Positions 1-8,615 of a stretch of 23,347 nt of DNA are shown here, one piece after another (within the stretch, counting starts at the first letter, position 1; each line of letters opens with the position of its first letter). The DNA is taken from IMG/VR virus record IMGVR_UViG_3300006869_000112, positions 1-23,347 of that record; one strand, 5' to 3'. The translations under genes and the position numbers were made by a program. The notes below the pieces were generated by a model that was not told where the DNA came from, made no database searches, and saw only the letters and a list, made by a program, of their open reading frames with translations. Source of the DNA: a virus.

Positions 1-560
1 CCTCCGTAACGCTATTAAAAGCCATATTCCTAGCAACAATTGTTGCGTCAGCGATTTTTGCGCCGGTCACTGCTTTGTCATTAATACTATTCGTTACAAC
101 TTGACTGTTACCTATGTTGCTACTTAGAACTTGACCAGTTCCAATTTTGGCGGAGGTTACGGCACCATTGGCTAGTTTGTCTGTTGTAATGTTTAGATTT
201 TGGATGTTGTTTGTGGCAACAGCGTCATTTGCCAACTCCGAATTGCCTACGGCTCCTGAAGCAATTTGCCTTTCTGTAACCGCATCTGCAGCAATTTTTT
301 CCTCTGTTACTGCATCGTTTTGAATGGCAGCCGTATCCACCGCACCATTTGCCAATTCCGATACACCAACCGAATCGCCAGCGATTGCATCATCAGTCAC
401 CGAATCTGTGGCTAACTCATCTTGAGTAACAGAATCAGCAATAAGTTCGGAAGTTCCAACCGAGTCGTTCTGCATCTGCTGAAGAGCAATAGCGTCAGCG
501 GCAACTTGGTCATTGGTTACTGCATCAAAAGCAATTTGGTCTGTTGCTACAGCCTGAGGC
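1..560 (-). repeat. Ten-residue pseudo-repeat array in fibre-like protein
   Basis: About eighteen degenerate units of ten residues follow one another, with a hydrophobic residue at fixed positions (V at unit position 3, I or L near position 8) and frequent D, N, A and T between them. The DNA is repetitive enough to show recurring fragments on the plus strand such as tctgtaac, gcaattt and gccaa(t/c)tc. The boundaries are approximate and the array continues past the left edge. Confidence 0.7.
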
Positions 561-697
561 TGGATGGTTGTTCTAGTAACAACATGGTTTGATAACCGTG
601 ATGGAGAAGGACGGCCCTCAAGGTAGCTAAGCCTTCTCTGCATCTCTGTGAGGGAACCGGTTAGTCCCCGCCTACTCGCTCTTCTTCTAGTTGCCAC
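1..697 (-). CDS. Repetitive fibre-like tail protein, N-terminal part (runs off left edge)
   Basis: This is an open frame of 232 codons with no stop before the window edge, so the 3' end is missing. The GTG start at 697 is chosen because GGAAGG lies nine bases upstream and the frame begins with a basic stretch (VATRRRASRRG). The start overlaps the end of the upstream hub gene by 11 bp. From about residue 47 onward the protein consists of roughly ten-residue units of the type DAVT.D.IA.. (for example DSVTQDELAT, DAVTEEKIAA, NGAVTSAKIG). Such units are common in phage fibres, where they are expected to form a trimeric beta-helical or spiral shaft. Its position after the Dit and hub genes fits a fibre or baseplate appendage for host contact. 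No receptor-binding head is visible because the C-terminus is outside the window. I am confident of the coding frame and less so of the exact role. Confidence 0.75.
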   Translation of the reverse strand, partial: MATRRRASRRGLTGSLTEMQRRLSYLEGRPSPSRLSNHVVTRTTIQPQAVATDQIAFDAVTNDQVAADAIALQQMQNDSVGTSELIADSVTQDELATDSVTDDAIAGDSVGVSELANGAVDTAAIQNDAVTEEKIAADAVTERQIASGAVGNSELANDAVATNNIQNLNITTDKLANGAVTSAKIGTGQVLSSNIGNSQVVTNSINDKAVTGAKIADATIVARNMAFNSVTE

Positions 698-2684
698 GCT
701 GGTCTACCTTCCAATCTGTAATAAGTTCTAATGTCACTGTTTCCGGAAAAGACGGGTTGTCTGGGACAGAGACCTCGTAGGTGTCTATCTTTCGAACCAA
801 GATGTCGCTTCTCGGTTCTTGGTCGCTCGCCAAACGCTGCTTAACAAATTCATCGTCAATGATGAGAGAGCACCAATCTCCCGGAAAATAGCTCCCAACA
901 ACCGGAGAAATTGTCCCGTTCACTGTTACTGATATAACTCCGATAGGCGGTCGTGATTCGTATAAGAAGTCTTCTGCATACTGATAAAGAGTTAGCTCAT
1001 CTTGAATCTCGTCTAGCTGCTCTTTCTGGTCCAGCAAAGGCCAGCTCCTGCCAGTTGGATTATCAAGCATGTCTTTTGCAGATGCGCCTGCATACGGCTG
1101 GCTGGCGTCGTCTGTCAAGTCTTCAATGTTGCCAACAACGAAAAATCTTGTTGCTGCAGATTCTGCACTTTCCTCAACGGAAAATTCAACAATGTTTCCC
1201 GGATACTCGAAGACATTTAAATTTGCCCCTAAATCAGAGACAGCGTAAAGCTCCCCGGGGGGAGGTGCTTCGGCTAATTCAATTGGGAATATTTTGAATG
1301 TTCTTGTAAAAGAAGAAGTTGTGTAGTCGTAGTCGCAGTCAATGCGATAGTCGAATCCGCCCTCGACAGTGTTGGAGTACTCTTCTAGAATCTCTCCAAC
1401 TGTTTTCTGTTCGAATCCTCGGTATATCTGAATATCTCCATAAAAACCGCTAAGGTTAAAGTTCTCAAACTCGATACCGATATCTGAGTTAGACGTATAG
1501 CTTCCGTAGTCGCCATAGATAAACTTTGAGCCAAAGGTTGCTTGACCACCAGCTACTCCTTCGGTTGGTACATCAAGAATCCCACCGGAGCTAAAAGTGA
1601 AGCTGTTTGCGCTCGGTGTTCCCGTAATGGTGAATCGCCCATTAAATGTGGTGTCCAGACGACCAGTGAAAAAAGCATCTACGCCTTCAACGATTACTGT
1701 TTGTCCGACTGAAGCCCCATGAGGCTGGTCAAGAGTAAGAGTTGCAACATTGCTTGTTAGAGATTTGCTGATGGCGTTGATGGAACGAATCCCGGAAAGC
1801 GAGGTCCTAGCAAGGTCTGGACCGGAAAGCTGATAACGAATCGTTCTTGAGTTAGGCACTTCGATGATTGTGTGAACACCGTCCAAGCCAGAGCCCACCT
1901 CAACTACTTCTATTTCTTGCCCGGGAATCGCTTCGTGGTCAGCAGAGGTCCTCAGGGTGACGACGTTTGACGAACGCTCCTTTGAGATAACGGAAGCTTG
2001 ATACTCTTTAGCGGGTTTAATTACTTCGTTGGCAAATGCAAGACCGCCTAGGTCGGTTGAGGCTTGATAAATGAGATTGCGAGCCAAGTCATAGCCATCG
2101 ACAAGACTCCGAACTGCGCCAGCAGTGCTAAGACCGCTTGAGTTGGCTGAACTGGTTGAAAATTCAAAGGTAGTTGCGGATGTAACAGCCGTAATCTCTT
2201 GAACACCGTCTACTGTTGGATTTACAAAACCAATTCTTACTTTGTTGCCAATTCTAAAGCCGTGAGGAAATTCTGTAGTAATAGTGGCTGTTCCGTTAAA
2301 TGTTTGGTAGGCAGCCACACCCACAAAATCTGACCCGTATTGAATTGTCTGCCAGATGTTTCGATGATAGAAGTAGCTTATGAACTCAGCGCCAGACACT
2401 TCAAGGGTCTGCGAGTTTACGTTGTAGTTCCTACTCCAAATCATTCCGCCCCAAACGCACACACCGTTTCGCATAATATAAATACCGGTACGACCGGGCA
2501 TAGTTGCTTCGTAGAGGTCTAGACCTTTAGTTGCCTCAACGAATGCGATGGTTCCGCTGAACTCACCAGCACGGCGATTTGCACGAGAGAAACTCACCTC
2601 TCTAAAAGGAACTTCAGAGATGATGTTGTTGCTCAACAGGTCTGTGAGAAAGTACCTGTACTCAACTGTCTCTTGGAATGTCAT
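687..2684 (-). CDS. Gp37-like tail hub / minor tail protein with three inserted repeat modules
   Basis: The protein has 665 residues and an ATG start 21 bp after the Dit-like gene. The N-terminus (about residues 10-110) shows a jelly-roll-like pattern ending in GRTGIYIMRNGVCVWGGMIW. I recognise this as the style of the Siphovirus ReqiPepy6 Gp37-like family of tail-tip proteins in phages of Gram-positive bacteria. The C-terminal part (about 400-660) contains VGEILEEYSN, PGNIVEFSVEESAE and a closing beta-rich domain, as expected for a baseplate hub ring. Three modules of the HGF..G..V...DG...I...P.....F type lie at about residues 131-175, 239-284 and 311-364 and split the family core. The role is inferred: a structural hub at the tail tip that joins Dit to the fibres. 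No hydrolase motif is visible. The Shine-Dalgarno sequence (GGGAA) is weak. Confidence 0.75.
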   Translation of the reverse strand: MTFQETVEYRYFLTDLLSNNIISEVPFREVSFSRANRRAGEFSGTIAFVEATKGLDLYEATMPGRTGIYIMRNGVCVWGGMIWSRNYNVNSQTLEVSGAEFISYFYHRNIWQTIQYGSDFVGVAAYQTFNGTATITTEFPHGFRIGNKVRIGFVNPTVDGVQEITAVTSATTFEFSTSSANSSGLSTAGAVRSLVDGYDLARNLIYQASTDLGGLAFANEVIKPAKEYQASVISKERSSNVVTLRTSADHEAIPGQEIEVVEVGSGLDGVHTIIEVPNSRTIRYQLSGPDLARTSLSGIRSINAISKSLTSNVATLTLDQPHGASVGQTVIVEGVDAFFTGRLDTTFNGRFTITGTPSANSFTFSSGGILDVPTEGVAGGQATFGSKFIYGDYGSYTSNSDIGIEFENFNLSGFYGDIQIYRGFEQKTVGEILEEYSNTVEGGFDYRIDCDYDYTTSSFTRTFKIFPIELAEAPPPGELYAVSDLGANLNVFEYPGNIVEFSVEESAESAATRFFVVGNIEDLTDDASQPYAGASAKDMLDNPTGRSWPLLDQKEQLDEIQDELTLYQYAEDFLYESRPPIGVISVTVNGTISPVVGSYFPGDWCSLIIDDEFVKQRLASDQEPRSDILVRKIDTYEVSVPDNPSFPETVTLELITDWKVDQRGN
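1593..2294 (-). repeat. Three dispersed FCCH-like modules in tail hub protein
   Basis: The modules are at about residues 131-175 (TATITTEFPHGFRIGNKVRI), 239-284 (NVVTLRTSADHEAIPGQEIE) and 311-364 (NVATLTLDQPHGASVGQTVI). Each continues with a V.DG..(E/T)I or NGRFTI segment and a T.....F(E/T)F or TIRY end. The second has lost the HG pair (HE), and the third carries an eight-residue insertion around FFTGRLDTTFNG. They are separated by 60 residues or less of other sequence and are not in strict tandem. Confidence 0.7.
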
Positions 2685-2705
2685 CTTTTTCCCGTCTTTG
2701 TGTTG

Positions 2706-5021
2706 CTAGGCCAGCCAGCCCGACCTGTAGAAAATCCTTAGGTTTGCTTCTCCTTCAGGAGCTCCTTCGTCTTGGAACTCAATAATATTCTCACCGGGAG
2801 CTAGCTGAATGAAGTCAGCAAGCACATCAATCCGACCACGAGCCCCAACGACTTCTCCGTTGAAGGCAACCTCACGATTCTTTGTGTCAATTTCCAAAAT
2901 CTCGGGGCTGAGAAGAGCATTACCAGACAGACCGGGAGTGAATTGCACGTTGTTCTTCTTGATGACTGAGCCGAATGCTTCTGTTCTTGAAACATCCTCC
3001 GAGACCCCCGCTGTTCCAGTTGCAGCAGAAGAGGGGAGGCTTCCAGCAACAGTTGCGGTCCCGTCTGGGATAACAGCGTCCGACTGGATAGTCCCAGACA
3101 TCTCAATAAACGCACCAGTTGGTTCTGTGGAGGCGACATTGCTCATTGTCTTGGCATACTGCAAAGTGTTTGACGATGGAATCGCCGTGACTTCGTATGT
3201 ACCGTCAACATCTCCAGTTCCAGTAATAATTACCTCTTCGCCAAAGATTGCACCATGAGCACTGTTGGTTGTGATAGTGACAACATTTCCTGTCACTTGG
3301 TAAGACTTAATCACTCGACTCTTAGAGAAAACAGTCGCATTAGACACTGAAGCAGAGACTAAAGCAGAGCCATTGTTTGCGTAGGTAAACGTCGTGTTGC
3401 TTGGGAGAGTGGTGATTGTGTGCGTCCCGTCGAAACCGCTCCCCACGCCAGAGACCGTTACTTGCTCCCCCACCACGAAGTTATGCGCAGCAGATGTTGT
3501 GATAGTGGCAACATTTCCTGACCTAGCCCTGATGCTTACAGACTTTTCTGTAGCACGAGTTCTTCGATATGAAAAAGTTGTTGAGGTCAGTGAGTCAATG
3601 AAATAGCCACCGTTCAAGGATAGGTCTACTCCAGAGACGTTAACTCCCTCGTCTTGAACAAACCCGTGGGGGCCGGAAGTAGTCAGAGTAACGATGTCAT
3701 TAGACATCTCTTTATTGATAATACCTCTGGCGTTTGTTCGAGTAGCTGCGTAGCTGAACTGCGTAGAAGACGGAATGGCAATAATTTCGTAAGTGCCGTC
3801 AAAGTTGGTATCAACCCCCGACACCGTAACACTCTCTCCTAGAATAAAATTGTGCGCCTCGGATGTAGTCAGGGTTGCAATGTTAGAAACCAGAACTTTA
3901 GAAATAATAGTTCGTGGCGGAACACGGGTCTTGGAAAAAGTCAAAGTGTTTACAGTAGGAGCTGAATCAACTGTGTAGTTGCCGTCGAACACGCTGTCAA
4001 CTCCACTAACAGTGATTGAGTCCCCGGGGGAGAATCCGTGCTCTTCTACTGTTTGGAGAGTAGCTACACCGTTGAGCAGCTTCTTGAAAGCGACTTCTTG
4101 CACCTCAGCTGCGTCTGCATCAAACGTAAATGTGGTGCTTGTTGGTACAGAGGTGATTAGGCGCTCACCATCAAACTCGGTGCCGACGTTCGACACAAAC
4201 ACGATGTCTCCTTGCCGGAAACCGTGCTGACTGGTTGTGGTCAAAGTTGCAACATCCTTAAGTTGGTCAACATCAAAAGACAGTTGCTTGTTGACGACGC
4301 TTGCCGAGCTGCTACCTTTCAGTCCCTGAGTGAGGATGATGAGTTGCTCTGTGGTTCGGTTAAAAATAGTTGCCGGTGAGACAAGAGTTCCTACAACTTC
4401 TAAATAGCAAGGAACCGGGTAGTTACCGATGTTTGTAACATTTACGGACCCCGTGTATCCCTGAGTGAGGTTCCTTGCCGGAAGCTCTACGATTTCATAT
4501 CCGTCTGGCTCTTGGTCATTCCACGAATATTTGATAGGGTCTGCGGCACGGAGGCCGATAGAAAAGTCTGTTCTACCCCTTGAGTTCGTAGTGTTGATAG
4601 AAATTTCCCCGTTGAGGCGAACAAAAGTTGCCCTAATTGGGTTACTTCCAGTTTTTAGCCATACTCCCTTATATACAAGGTCGGTGGCAGAAACAAGTGT
4701 GTCCCGAGATAGCTCTACTAACGCAGGGTTCTGAGTGATAAACGAACCCTTGATTACGAAGTTTCTAGCAAGATAGCGACCTTGAACATCGTAAGAGCCG
4801 TCTCCAAAACCTCTTGGGATGTCGGGCATTTCAGGTTCTGGGTGTTGCCACCAACCCTCGATGTCCGAGATGACCCACACAACTCCGTACTCGTCAATGG
4901 TGTTAAAAATAAAGTCACCAAGAACAATGTTTGCCTGAAGTTTTAGCTTCTGAATCGGGTCAGGCTGAAGCGGAGTAAGACCCTTGTCTACGTAATAGTT
5001 CTCTTGTTCTTGCGTTGCCAT
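2706..5021 (-). CDS. Distal tail (Dit-like) protein carrying six tandem repeat modules
   Basis: The protein has 771 residues. The ATG overlaps the tape measure stop in a TAATG junction, with AAGGGG nine bases upstream. Residues 1-210 contain features expected of the Dit belt domain: GDFIFNTIDEYGVVWVIS, RYLARNFVIKGSF, and FSIGLRAADPIKYSW. The last 80 residues carry the typical C-terminal end (SPEILEIDTKNREVAFNG, LAPGENIIEF, RIFYRSGWLA). Between them, residues 253-628 hold six tandem copies of a module of about 55-60 residues, so the protein is more than twice the size of an ordinary Dit (about 250-300 residues). Dit forms the hexameric ring at the tail tip that links the tube to the hub. The neighbours (tape measure before, Gp37-like hub after) are exactly those expected. 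The function of the inserted array is unknown; carbohydrate binding is a guess. Confidence 0.8.
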   Translation of the reverse strand: MATQEQENYYVDKGLTPLQPDPIQKLKLQANIVLGDFIFNTIDEYGVVWVISDIEGWWQHPEPEMPDIPRGFGDGSYDVQGRYLARNFVIKGSFITQNPALVELSRDTLVSATDLVYKGVWLKTGSNPIRATFVRLNGEISINTTNSRGRTDFSIGLRAADPIKYSWNDQEPDGYEIVELPARNLTQGYTGSVNVTNIGNYPVPCYLEVVGTLVSPATIFNRTTEQLIILTQGLKGSSSASVVNKQLSFDVDQLKDVATLTTTSQHGFRQGDIVFVSNVGTEFDGERLITSVPTSTTFTFDADAAEVQEVAFKKLLNGVATLQTVEEHGFSPGDSITVSGVDSVFDGNYTVDSAPTVNTLTFSKTRVPPRTIISKVLVSNIATLTTSEAHNFILGESVTVSGVDTNFDGTYEIIAIPSSTQFSYAATRTNARGIINKEMSNDIVTLTTSGPHGFVQDEGVNVSGVDLSLNGGYFIDSLTSTTFSYRRTRATEKSVSIRARSGNVATITTSAAHNFVVGEQVTVSGVGSGFDGTHTITTLPSNTTFTYANNGSALVSASVSNATVFSKSRVIKSYQVTGNVVTITTNSAHGAIFGEEVIITGTGDVDGTYEVTAIPSSNTLQYAKTMSNVASTEPTGAFIEMSGTIQSDAVIPDGTATVAGSLPSSAATGTAGVSEDVSRTEAFGSVIKKNNVQFTPGLSGNALLSPEILEIDTKNREVAFNGEVVGARGRIDVLADFIQLAPGENIIEFQDEGAPEGEANLRIFYRSGWLA
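3138..4265 (-). repeat. Six tandem FCCH-like modules inside Dit-like protein
   Basis: Six units start near residues 255, 318, 379, 441, 502 and 578 with (D/N)(V/I)(A/V)T(L/I)TT..(P/Q/A)H(G/N)F. Each continues as G..V.VSGV...FDG.Y.I...PS.T.F.Y. The copies are diverged at both protein and DNA level, so this is an old or selected expansion and not a recent duplication. Unit 4 lacks the usual glycine in its loop (VQDEGVNVSGV), and unit 6 has HGAIFGEEVIITGTGDVDGT. The pattern resembles the FCCH module that I remember being assigned to phage tail proteins; I could not check this. Confidence 0.8.
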
Positions 5022-8000
5022 TACGCAGCACCCCTTCGCATCATTGAGGCGAGCTCGGTGGAAACCTTCTTGGCTAGTTCACGCTCGTTCATGCCTTCAG
5101 ACGGGTAGACATTGATTGTTGTTCCCCCGGGTCCGCCTCCACCAGCAAGAGCCATAACAAGGGCTTTATCCCTCTTAGATAGACCATTCTCATCAAGAGG
5201 TTCGACACGCTCTGGACGACCTGCCTCAGCGATGCGGGCGAGCGTTCCACCGGGGCGGGGGTAGACGACACCACCAGATGCCAAGTTAATTAACGGAATA
5301 TCGGGGGTGTTGATGGTGAAACCTTTACCACCAATTCTGAAGAAGTCTGTTACTGCGTTGCTTGGAACTTCTAGTCTCAAGCTGAAGTTGTTCCAAGCAG
5401 TAATCATCTTGTTCAGGATTCCAACAAAGCCGTCTTTCAGGAAGTCCCACAACCCGCTTGCTGCATTTTTAAACCTTTGAGGTAGTCCACGGAAGAAGCC
5501 AATCAAAGCATCAAGCTTGTCCTTGAAGAACTGATAAACAGTGGGCCAGAGCTCTTTTGCTTTGTTCCACAAAATGAGGATTGGGTGGTACTTCCTAATA
5601 AATTCAGCAACTTTGGTAGAAAGGCCGACAATTGCGTCCTTCACTCTTCCGGGTAGGCTAGTAAACCAGCCCTTAATCTTGTCCCAGTTTTCTGTAATGA
5701 GACGCCACAAAATCATAACCGGGTGATACTTATTAATAAACTCTAGGACTTTACCCCCGAATTCTTTAATAAAATCTAAAACTTTTCCGGGCAGTTCAAC
5801 AAACCACGTTTTAATCGCTTCCCAGTTTTCAGAGATAAGTCTCCATATCACCATAATTGGGTGGTATTTATTGATGAATTCGAGAACTGACGTAGCAAAG
5901 TCGCCAATTGCACCAATAATTTTTCCACCAACAGTTTTGAAGAATTCTACGATTGCGTTCCACACCGCCGAGACTTTTTCAGAAATCCACGCCATTGCGT
6001 TGCCAACGATTTCCTTAATCTTGTCCCAATTCATAACAACTAACGTGACAATGGCAATCAAAGCAACGATAAGCAAAATCCACGGGTTAGCCATCAAGAG
6101 CCTGCCAAGGGTAAGGAGGAACTTACCCACAATGGTCAAAATTTTTGCAAAGAAGCCCTTAAGCTTACCCAATACTTTTGCAATTGGTTTTAGGATTGAA
6201 GCTGCTGCCCCTTTAAATGCACTGCCAAACGCTTTGAATTTCCCAACAAGTCTTCCGCCAGCACCGGGGACTTTTAGAAGAGCAGTTGTTAGCTTTTCCA
6301 TTGCTCTCAGGGGGAATAAAATTCCACCAGCAAAGACCTTGAAAGCAAAGAATCCGACCTTACCGAATAGGGCAAAAGCACGAGTAGCAGCAAAAATAGG
6401 AGCAACAAACAAGAAGATTTTTTTGACTGTCTCGTTTCCAAAGACTTTATTGACTACCTCTAGACCGCCAGTCAAAATCTCGAAGAAGGTTTGGATAGAA
6501 CCGCTTTCAGTGAATGTCTTAATAACTTTGGCAAACTCAACGATGAACTCTCCGAAAGCTGGCAGTGCACCATCAATTTCTGCACCAATCTCACCAAAGA
6601 TGTCAACTGCCTCATTGAGACTGTCAATGAAACTTCCTACACCATCTCCTGCACCAAGTTTAAGAATCTCACCAATAATGTTGCCCAAGAGGTCCAAAAC
6701 CTTGGTGGCATTCTCTGTTGCCTTGAGGAAGTATTCACCCAGAGAGCCATCACCATTCATGTTTTCCATGAGGGTGGCAAAATCGCTTGATGCTTCTTCG
6801 AAGTAAGTAAGTAGTCGGTCTAGGGCTCCACCATTTACGACAGACTCTCCGATAGACCCGAAAGCGTCAAACAGCGTTCCAAAAATTCCGGCTAGCCGCT
6901 TAACAATAGTTGCGGCTTCTTCCATTCTTGTTTGAATAGTGCTGAAGTTTCCTTCAGCATCTTTAGCCCAGCCGCCAGTTAGGTCCTCAATCCACTGACC
7001 AAACTCTTCGATAACTGGACGACCTGCGTCGAGAAGAGTTAAGAACAGGTCAATAAGGTTTGCAATAGCCCCGCCGAAGTTCTCAATGAGCTTGTCTCCG
7101 GTCTTCCAAACTCTCTCAAGCTGCTCAAGGTTTGACTCTTCTGTAACAACATCTGCAATCTTGTTGGCAACATTAGCTAGTGCACCGCCGGTTCCCTCTA
7201 GAAGGGGGATTAGAACGGGGAAGAGTTTGTCTATAAGCTTTTGAATTGCTACCTCTAGCCCGGGGAATAGTCCTCTTGCTGCAGCATCTCGAAGTTTTTG
7301 GAACTCTTTCCTATTTTCAACAATAAACTCAACAAATTTGCGGGCCTCAGGGGACAGCTCTTGCAGGGCTTTTTGGTAAGCAGAGGCAGCACCACCGGCA
7401 TTTTTCTTTAGGTCTTCTAGGTCTTTTCTGGCCTCTTTAATAGCATCTTTAAGCTCTTGGCGCTCTTCCTTAATCTGCTTCTTGAACTCTCCATACGAAA
7501 GCTCTTTACGTGCTTTAGCAGTATCAATAGTGAGCTTTTCAAAGTCTCGCTGCTCTCTAGACAGGTCAACAAGAGCGTCTTCTTCTGCCTGCTTAGCTTC
7601 AGCAGCTGCGTATGAAGCATCCCTGACAGCTTTAGAGCCTTCTACTCCTGCTTTTGTGGCAGCAGCTTCTTCTTTCTTAAGGTCTTGGTTGCGGTCAATG
7701 GCCTTGCGTAAGTTGAGCTCTGCTTCGGCAAAAGCAAGTTCTGCCTCCTGCCGAGCACGAGAGTTTGGTGGGAGGTCCTGAACACGCTGGAGAGAGTCAC
7801 GAGCCTTTTCAAACTCAAGGCGTGCTTTCTTCTCCGAAATAGCACCGCCCTCAAGTTCAAATCGAAGCTGTTGAATTGCCTCTTTAGCGTCTTCTCTGGC
7901 CTTTGTAACAGCTTCCTGCGCATCAAGACTTCTCTTCTGCGCTCTCAGGTAGTTCCTGCCAACTCTTTGAAGATTAATCTGCGCATCGGCAAGAGCATCA

Positions 8001-8590
8001 TTTACATCTTGAAGTCTTCGCTGACGCTCGATGTTTCTGTCAGTGATTTCAGCTTCAAAATCTTCTTTAGCTTTTATAGCCTCAGCAAGACGTTTTTGAG
8101 CCCTCTCTAGCGCTCTTGCGTTGTTTACACCAGATGCAGTTGCTTTATTTCCCGCAGAAATGGCTTTCCCGACTCCACCAAAAGCCAGAACAGCAGTGAG
8201 AGCACCCTGAGCTAGGGCCGCAAGGGCTCCACCCAAAGCAATAGCCGCTGGGGTCGCTCTACTGAGAATCGTAGAGAGAGTTACAAGACCAGCACCTAAA
8301 GAGCCGATTGCCCCAACAAGACCGGTAATGATTGGTCCGAGGAAGTAACCAACTTGAACAAGTCTTTGGAACTTTCTTCGAGCGGCCTCTGCTTCATCAG
8401 CAAACTTGCCTCCGAAGATTCTTCCCCTACCGCCACCGCCAGAGTTCAACCCCCGGTCGAAGGCGTCAGAGATTCTTGCTCCCTCACGCTCTCCGATTCG
8501 GTCAATACCAGAGAACGCACGCTCAATGTCCGGCTTTACACGGTTGGTGATGGCACGAACAATTACATGCGCTTCACCTACAACTGCCAC
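5021..8590 (-). CDS. Tape measure protein
   Basis: The protein has 1189 residues and is the second longest gene in the window. It sets tail length and is threaded through the tail tube. A GTG start at 8590 is chosen because AGGAGGTGA stands upstream at 8598-8606 and an in-frame TAG closes the frame just before it; the nearby ATG at 8596 is in another frame and opens only six codons. Features in order: glycine-rich segment (about 48-60), hydrophobic stretch (82-145), long charged coiled coil (about 155-400), amphipathic helices, a strong hydrophobic segment (about 835-855, NPWILLIVALIAIVTLVVMN), three 46-residue repeats (about 896-1033), and a C-terminus ending INVYPSEGMNERELAKKVST. By the rule of thumb of 0.15 nm per residue the tail would be near 180 nm. 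No peptidase or lysozyme motif was seen. Its place between the chaperone pair and Dit is diagnostic. Confidence 0.95.
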   Translation of the reverse strand: MAVVGEAHVIVRAITNRVKPDIERAFSGIDRIGEREGARISDAFDRGLNSGGGGRGRIFGGKFADEAEAARRKFQRLVQVGYFLGPIITGLVGAIGSLGAGLVTLSTILSRATPAAIALGGALAALAQGALTAVLAFGGVGKAISAGNKATASGVNNARALERAQKRLAEAIKAKEDFEAEITDRNIERQRRLQDVNDALADAQINLQRVGRNYLRAQKRSLDAQEAVTKAREDAKEAIQQLRFELEGGAISEKKARLEFEKARDSLQRVQDLPPNSRARQEAELAFAEAELNLRKAIDRNQDLKKEEAAATKAGVEGSKAVRDASYAAAEAKQAEEDALVDLSREQRDFEKLTIDTAKARKELSYGEFKKQIKEERQELKDAIKEARKDLEDLKKNAGGAASAYQKALQELSPEARKFVEFIVENRKEFQKLRDAAARGLFPGLEVAIQKLIDKLFPVLIPLLEGTGGALANVANKIADVVTEESNLEQLERVWKTGDKLIENFGGAIANLIDLFLTLLDAGRPVIEEFGQWIEDLTGGWAKDAEGNFSTIQTRMEEAATIVKRLAGIFGTLFDAFGSIGESVVNGGALDRLLTYFEEASSDFATLMENMNGDGSLGEYFLKATENATKVLDLLGNIIGEILKLGAGDGVGSFIDSLNEAVDIFGEIGAEIDGALPAFGEFIVEFAKVIKTFTESGSIQTFFEILTGGLEVVNKVFGNETVKKIFLFVAPIFAATRAFALFGKVGFFAFKVFAGGILFPLRAMEKLTTALLKVPGAGGRLVGKFKAFGSAFKGAAASILKPIAKVLGKLKGFFAKILTIVGKFLLTLGRLLMANPWILLIVALIAIVTLVVMNWDKIKEIVGNAMAWISEKVSAVWNAIVEFFKTVGGKIIGAIGDFATSVLEFINKYHPIMVIWRLISENWEAIKTWFVELPGKVLDFIKEFGGKVLEFINKYHPVMILWRLITENWDKIKGWFTSLPGRVKDAIVGLSTKVAEFIRKYHPILILWNKAKELWPTVYQFFKDKLDALIGFFRGLPQRFKNAASGLWDFLKDGFVGILNKMITAWNNFSLRLEVPSNAVTDFFRIGGKGFTINTPDIPLINLASGGVVYPRPGGTLARIAEAGRPERVEPLDENGLSKRDKALVMALAGGGGPGGTTINVYPSEGMNERELAKKVSTELASMMRRGAA
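5492..5905 (-). repeat. Three 46-residue repeats in tape measure protein
   Basis: The motif (F)I.KYHP(I/V)(M/L).(I/L)W recurs with its tyrosine at residues 909, 955 and 1001, an exact period of 46 residues (138 bases). Copies 1 and 2 are nearly alike (WRLI(S/T)ENW(E/D)(A/K)IK.WF..LPG(K/R)V); copy 3 is diverged (WNKAKELWPTVYQFFKDK). The DNA of copies 1 and 2 is visibly similar, for example gg(g)tg(a/g)ta(c/t)tta(t)t(t/a)aat(a/g)aa. This suggests stepwise tail lengthening by tandem duplication. Confidence 0.85.
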
Positions 8591-8597
8591 TGTGCCA

Positions 8598-8606
8598 TCA
8601 CCTCCT
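8598..8606 (-). promoter_or_regulatory. Strong Shine-Dalgarno of the tape measure gene
   Basis: On the minus strand AGGAGGTGA is followed by a short spacer and a GTG codon at 8590. It decides the start of the tape measure gene, because no in-frame ATG exists upstream and a TAG lies directly before the site. It sits in the 25-bp gap after the second chaperone gene. Confidence 0.8.
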
Positions 8607-8615
8607 GTCTAAGTC

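Noticed and set aside
3138-4265. Repeat array as a phase-variable or recently expanded DNA repeat
   Set aside because: The six copies differ at most nucleotide positions and in length, so slippage or recent expansion is not supported.
5871-6806. 311-codon open frame on the plus strand inside the tape measure gene
   Set aside because: It lies wholly opposite a well supported tape measure gene, has no family resemblance and shows the composition of a reverse-strand shadow (rich in P, S, K, T).
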